Assembly (NCBI RefSeq): GCF_900302485.1
Contig: NZ_OMOI01000001.1
Span: 2,232,001-2,296,000 of the forward strand
Source of the DNA: Aliiroseovarius pelagivivens
GTDB taxonomy: Bacteria > Pseudomonadota > Alphaproteobacteria > Rhodobacterales > Rhodobacteraceae
DNA: 64,000 nucleotides
Reading direction: 5' to 3'
Shown here: piece by piece, positions 60,920 to 64,000 of the stretch
Numbering within the stretch: the first letter of the stretch is position 1
Layout: each line of letters starts with the position of its first letter
Made by a program: the position numbers and the translations under genes
Notes under the pieces: model-generated
What the model saw: only the letters and a program-made list of their open reading frames with translations
Databases searched by the model: none
What the model was told of the DNA's origin: nothing

Positions 60920-62017
60920 CTACCCCCGACTAGACGTTGTCGTCATGCCTGTTTGAGCCATCGCATTGCTCAACTCTTCACTAAGAACTTCCCACATTCT
61001 TTCAAGCCCAGCCTCACCTGCTGCGGCGATAGCGTATTGTAGAACGCGGCCAACGAACGTGAAATCGGCACCTAAGCTCAGTGCTTTAAGGACATCTTCC
61101 CCTGATCGAATGCCGCTATCGTAGAATATGGGGAAATTTGATCCGAGTTCGGCTCGGATTTTCACCAGCATGTCGATTGGGGCAGGTGCGCTTTCCAACT
61201 GACGTGCGCCGTGGCTGGACACCTGAATGGCGTCAACACCTGCGCTGACAAGCTGCGTGGCATCTTCGACATCTAAAACGCCTTTGACCACCAACTTACC
61301 AGGCCATGCATCACGAAGCTGGGCAAGCGTGTCCCATGTGACATTGGCCCGTGTTGCAGTGCGATCAAACTCGAACCCGTCCATTTCGAAGTTCGCCATC
61401 TGTGGCTTGCCCGCGAACAGCGTGGCCAAGGACCATTGTGGATGTAGGGCAAAATCGATGAACTGGCTTGGGCCAATGCGGAACGGCATTGTGAAGCCAT
61501 GGCGCAACTCGCGTGGACGTCGACCAACTTCGGGTACGTCCACGGTTAGGACCAGGGTTGTATATCCCGCCGCTTTTGCCCGCTCGACCAGCTTGAACGT
61601 ACCAACACCGTCACCGCTAAAATAAAGCTGAAACCACGCATGACCATTGGCAGTTTCGATGATCTTCTCCAACGGGGTCGAGGCGACTGTCGAGACACCA
61701 TGTGGCACACTGTACTGCGCAGCCAACCGGGCAAGCATCAGGTCCGCACCGGGGCGCGACAGGTTGCACATCCCCATGGGCGCGATGCCAAAGGGGCGAC
61801 CCGCAGGAGCACCGAATACTTCTGTGGCCAATGACTTCTGGCTAACATCCTTCAAGATACGGGGACGCAGAGTAACTGCATCAAGGGCGGCCCGACTTCG
61901 TACCGCCCCTGTTTCTCGACCAGCAGAGCCGTCGATATAATCAAACACCATCCACGGAAGCCTGCGTCGCGCAAGGCGACGGGCATCTTCAGCGCAGTGG
62001 ATGGCACTTGCACCCAT
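60920..62017 (-). CDS. FMN-dependent 2-hydroxyacid dehydrogenase/oxidase
   Basis: 365 residues of the lactate/glycolate/mandelate oxidase TIM-barrel family. Typical parts: FDYIDGSAGRE (about 24-35), FGIAPMGM for FMN, WFQLYFSGD, LTVDVPEVGRRPRELRHGF, KLVVKGVLDVEDA with the FMN-binding lysine, and the catalytic histidine in VSSHGARQLE (usually SNHGGRQLD). Ends GADFTFVGR. It follows comE-like with 1-nt overlap. In that setting it probably oxidises a 2-hydroxyacid (for instance sulfolactate or phosphonolactate) to the 2-oxo acid taken by ComDE; substrate not proven. Confidence 0.82.
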   Translation of the reverse strand: MGASAIHCAEDARRLARRRLPWMVFDYIDGSAGRETGAVRSRAALDAVTLRPRILKDVSQKSLATEVFGAPAGRPFGIAPMGMCNLSRPGADLMLARLAAQYSVPHGVSTVASTPLEKIIETANGHAWFQLYFSGDGVGTFKLVERAKAAGYTTLVLTVDVPEVGRRPRELRHGFTMPFRIGPSQFIDFALHPQWSLATLFAGKPQMANFEMDGFEFDRTATRANVTWDTLAQLRDAWPGKLVVKGVLDVEDATQLVSAGVDAIQVSSHGARQLESAPAPIDMLVKIRAELGSNFPIFYDSGIRSGEDVLKALSLGADFTFVGRVLQYAIAAAGEAGLERMWEVLSEELSNAMAQTGMTTTSSRG

Positions 62018-62571
62018 CAGCTAGCGACCGCTTTCATAAAGCGATCACGGATGATCACGGGGTCCATGGTGATGACCGGCATCTTGGCGTTTCCGCTGTC
62101 GCATTTCACCACCATCACGGTGGATTTGCCGCCATCAATCGCCTCTTGCAGCGCTGTGCCCGTATCCACATCCTGCACCACCACGACGTTGTCGCAGCCC
62201 GCGGCGCTTGCCATGCCAGCAAGATCAGTTTTCTTGCCGGTGTAAGTGGGTTGATCGCCTGTAGACCCATAGGAGCCGTTGTCGATGATCATCAAGATAT
62301 AGTTGTCCGGAGCGTTGTTGCCGATCGTGGGCAGTGTGCCAAGATTGGTCAGAACCGACCCGTCGCCGTCAATCACGATCACGATCTTTGGTTGTGCCAA
62401 GGCAAGGCCAAGTCCGATTGAGGACGCAAGCCCCATGGTGCCGAGCATGTAGAAGTTTGACGGCTGATCGTCGATGGCATGCAGTTCCTGGCTGGGAATG
62501 CCAATGTTACAAACGACAAGTTGGTCACGAAGAATGGGCGCGATCTCGCGCAGGATTTCAGAACGGATCAT
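62017..62571 (-). CDS. comE: Sulfopyruvate decarboxylase beta-subunit-like (ThDP PP domain)
   Basis: 184 residues, a free-standing PP domain with IDGDGSVLTNLGTLPTIGNN and IIDNGSYGSTGDQPTYTGKK for Mg-ThDP binding, as in ComE. Start overlaps the alpha-subunit stop by 4 nt (ATGA). With ComD it would decarboxylate sulfopyruvate to sulfoacetaldehyde. Phosphonopyruvate decarboxylases share the layout, so the oxo-acid identity is open. No sulfolactate lyase or Xsc is in the window. Confidence 0.78.
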   Translation of the reverse strand: MIRSEILREIAPILRDQLVVCNIGIPSQELHAIDDQPSNFYMLGTMGLASSIGLGLALAQPKIVIVIDGDGSVLTNLGTLPTIGNNAPDNYILMIIDNGSYGSTGDQPTYTGKKTDLAGMASAAGCDNVVVVQDVDTGTALQEAIDGGKSTVMVVKCDSGNAKMPVITMDPVIIRDRFMKAVAS

Positions 62572-63074
62572 TGGTCGCCGTAGCCTCCCCAGAAGTTGGC
62601 ATCGGTGAGGATCGCCACGGGTTTGTTGCACATGAAGGTGTATTTCAGAATGTTGTCAAATTCCTCGACATCGCTTTGCTTGTGGAAGTGATAGGTCGGG
62701 ATGTTGAGCTGCGCCAAAAGCGCCTTGGTATGCACTGCCATTTCAACCTGACAGGCCACGGGTTCGCGCAGTTCGCCACGATACGAAATCAGCATCGGCA
62801 GAGGCATCCGGTAGAACTGGGTTAGCGTGGCCAATGTGTTGATGGTCACGCCGATGGCTGTGTTTTGCATGATGATTGCCGGGCGCTTGCCCCCCATCCA
62901 TGCACCTGCGCACAGGCCCATGCCTTCGTCTTCTTTGTTGGACGGGATATGGAAAATGTCGTCGCGTTGATCGACTTCTTCAATTACCCCGGCCAGCTGC
63001 TTGCAGGGTACAGTAGTGATGAAAGAGACGTCATTGGCGACGAGATCATCCGCGATCTTTTTGTCGATGTTCAT
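62568..63074 (-). CDS. comD: Sulfopyruvate decarboxylase alpha-subunit-like (ThDP PYR domain)
   Basis: 168 residues, a free-standing PYR domain. SFITTVPCKQLAGVIEEVD, then IPSNKEDEGMGLCAGAWMGG carrying the ThDP-activating glutamate (E48 or E50), and QNTAIGVTINTLATLTQFYR. ATG 63074 is used because an upstream extension reads through the gap to the Usp gene. Partner of the beta subunit at 62017-62571. Confidence 0.78.
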   Translation of the reverse strand: MNIDKKIADDLVANDVSFITTVPCKQLAGVIEEVDQRDDIFHIPSNKEDEGMGLCAGAWMGGKRPAIIMQNTAIGVTINTLATLTQFYRMPLPMLISYRGELREPVACQVEMAVHTKALLAQLNIPTYHFHKQSDVEEFDNILKYTFMCNKPVAILTDANFWGGYGDQ

Positions 63075-63100
63075 AAGTAGGCGTCCTGTTTGAGTGAATT

Positions 63101-63511
63101 CTAGCTGTCTCGGTGCACGTGCACCGCACAAGGGGCGTGACGCACCACCCGCGCGGCTGTGGACCCAATAAGGTAGTCGGTAAGACCGGGTTTGTGTGAT
63201 CCGATCACGATGCAGTCGAAATCATGGGTCACAGCATATTCGATTATGGCCCGATGTGCTTGTCCGCGCGTGATCTGCGCATTCACATCGTCAAGCCCGG
63301 CCACCTTTTCCTGAAGGATCTCGTTGGCACGTTCATATCCACGGCGCACGGTGTCTTCACCGATGTAAGTGCTGACCGATCCCTTGGGCACTTCATACAC
63401 ATGTAGGGCCGTGATCTGACCCCCAGACGCACAAAGTGCGCGGGCAATTTCCAGCGTGTGCTGGGAAATCCCATGATCAAGGGCCATCGGTACGAGTATC
63501 TTTTTATACAT
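63101..63511 (-). CDS. Universal stress protein (UspA family)
   Basis: 136 residues with ILVPMALDHGISQ at the N-terminus and the ATP-binding end IGSHKPGLTDYLIGSTAARV, then VRHAPCAVHVHR. Related in size and layout to the Usp at 44707-45117. Located between an alcohol dehydrogenase and comD-like, 26-nt gaps on both sides, so in the same transcription unit. Confidence 0.87.
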   Translation of the reverse strand: MYKKILVPMALDHGISQHTLEIARALCASGGQITALHVYEVPKGSVSTYIGEDTVRRGYERANEILQEKVAGLDDVNAQITRGQAHRAIIEYAVTHDFDCIVIGSHKPGLTDYLIGSTAARVVRHAPCAVHVHRDS

Positions 63512-63537
63512 GGTTTAGTCCTTTCAGGCTCATCACG

Positions 63538-64000
63538 TTATGACCATGGATCGAGCACGATTTTAGGCGAGGCGACCGCGCCACTGCGCAGATCGCGAAA
63601 GGCTTCTGCCCCGTCAGACAGCCCGCGTTTTTCAATCCAGTCAAGCATTCCTAAGCGCCCATCAAATATGGCATGAGCTGCGTCGCGGAAGTCTTGCGAC
63701 GTGTAGGTGTAGGTTCCGATGAACGTGATCTCTTGCAGTGTCATTCGTCGGATATCGAGGCCGTCGGTGTCTTCCCCCAATCCTACATGCGCGATCACTC
63801 CGCCGGGAACTGCGATTGCGGACGCAAGGGCGCGTGTGGCGGCATATCCGACCGCATCGATAACAATTGAGGCATGTTTGGTGGCATTGTCCATCACGGT
63901 TTGATCGCAACGCTCGGCAAGGAACACGCGGCGCTTTTCATTCGGTTCGACGATCGTGATGTCATCCACGCCCATGGCGCGCAGCGCAAGCGCCGCTGCC
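63538..64000 (-). CDS. Zinc-type alcohol dehydrogenase, C-terminal part (cut by window edge)
   Basis: About 154 codons of the C-terminal half are visible; the 5' end lies beyond 64000. It contains the end of the Rossmann fold (MGVDDITIVEPNEKRRVFLA, VIDAVGYAATRALASAIAVP, GGVIAHVGLGEDTDGLDIRR) and the tail of the MDR/threonine-dehydrogenase-like family. Zinc ligands would be in the missing part. Upstream of Usp-ComDE-FMN dehydrogenase on the same strand, so it may act on the same 2-hydroxyacid or on the aldehyde product. Confidence 0.8.
   Translation of the reverse strand, partial: AAALALRAMGVDDITIVEPNEKRRVFLAERCDQTVMDNATKHASIVIDAVGYAATRALASAIAVPGGVIAHVGLGEDTDGLDIRRMTLQEITFIGTYTYTSQDFRDAAHAIFDGRLGMLDWIEKRGLSDGAEAFRDLRSGAVASPKIVLDPWS

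Overview
The window looks like a chromosomal segment from a marine Rhodobacterales (roseobacter-group) alphaproteobacterium. The evidence is the gene content: a ChrR/sigma-E photo-oxidative stress locus with matching promoters, a NarR/FNR-type nitrate block, a covalent-FAD dimethylglycine dehydrogenase, a GtsABCD-like glucose ABC operon with a two-component system, a TRAP transporter, and sulfopyruvate-decarboxylase-like genes. I cannot name the genus. No IS element, prophage, rRNA operon, complete tRNA gene or CRISPR array was seen.

Layout. 1-2863: narK2 (cut by the window edge) and narK1, divergent from a NarR-like Crp/Fnr regulator, with two FNR-type boxes between them. 3101-6289: dimethylglycine/sarcosine dehydrogenase divergent from a BetI-like repressor, with a palindromic operator between. 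6323-13034: sugar ABC transporter operon ending in a truncated glucokinase remnant, divergent from a response regulator/kinase pair; four phased TGTTRC repeats lie between. 13035-17051: sparse accessory stretch with a LuxR-type regulator, three small secreted proteins and a tRNA-Ala-like 3' half. 17048-23312: divergent envelope-polysaccharide pair, a 1150-residue GH18-like/NodB/GT2 fusion and a Tat-exported DUF3131 protein. 23500-34290: P-type cation ATPase, SLC13-RCK transporter, hybrid kinase with a PhnD-like partner, sulfotransferase and ChrA-type transporter.

34459-44165 is a nearly contiguous sigma-E/ChrR island. It contains rpoE-chrR, a fasciclin-domain gene, DUF1365-SDR, and a seven-gene operon running from an FAD amine oxidase and CFA-type methyltransferase to two DUF3833 proteins. 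Four promoters of the form TGATCC (or TGGTCC)-N18-TARN can be read directly. The island probably remodels membrane lipids in response to singlet oxygen.

44707-60916 is the most unusual region: a putative catabolic regulon for an unidentified substrate. It encodes a TRAP transporter, a QuiC-like fusion whose dehydratase domain has lost most metal ligands, a shikimate-dehydrogenase-like enzyme, a short citrate-synthase-like lyase, three Gfo/Idh/MocA dehydrogenases, an unknown 221-residue protein, a TIM-barrel isomerase, a SauS-like aldehyde dehydrogenase, a ThDP enzyme and a universal stress protein. A GntR/FCD regulator sits at one end, and copies of a 17-bp palindrome (AAAATATCTGATATTTT) lie in front of the transcription units. 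It mixes parts typical of quinate/shikimate and inositol catabolism without being either. 60920-64000 holds a second small operon: alcohol dehydrogenase (partial), universal stress protein, ComD/ComE-like sulfopyruvate decarboxylase and an FMN hydroxyacid dehydrogenase, suggesting sulfolactate or related 2-hydroxyacid metabolism.
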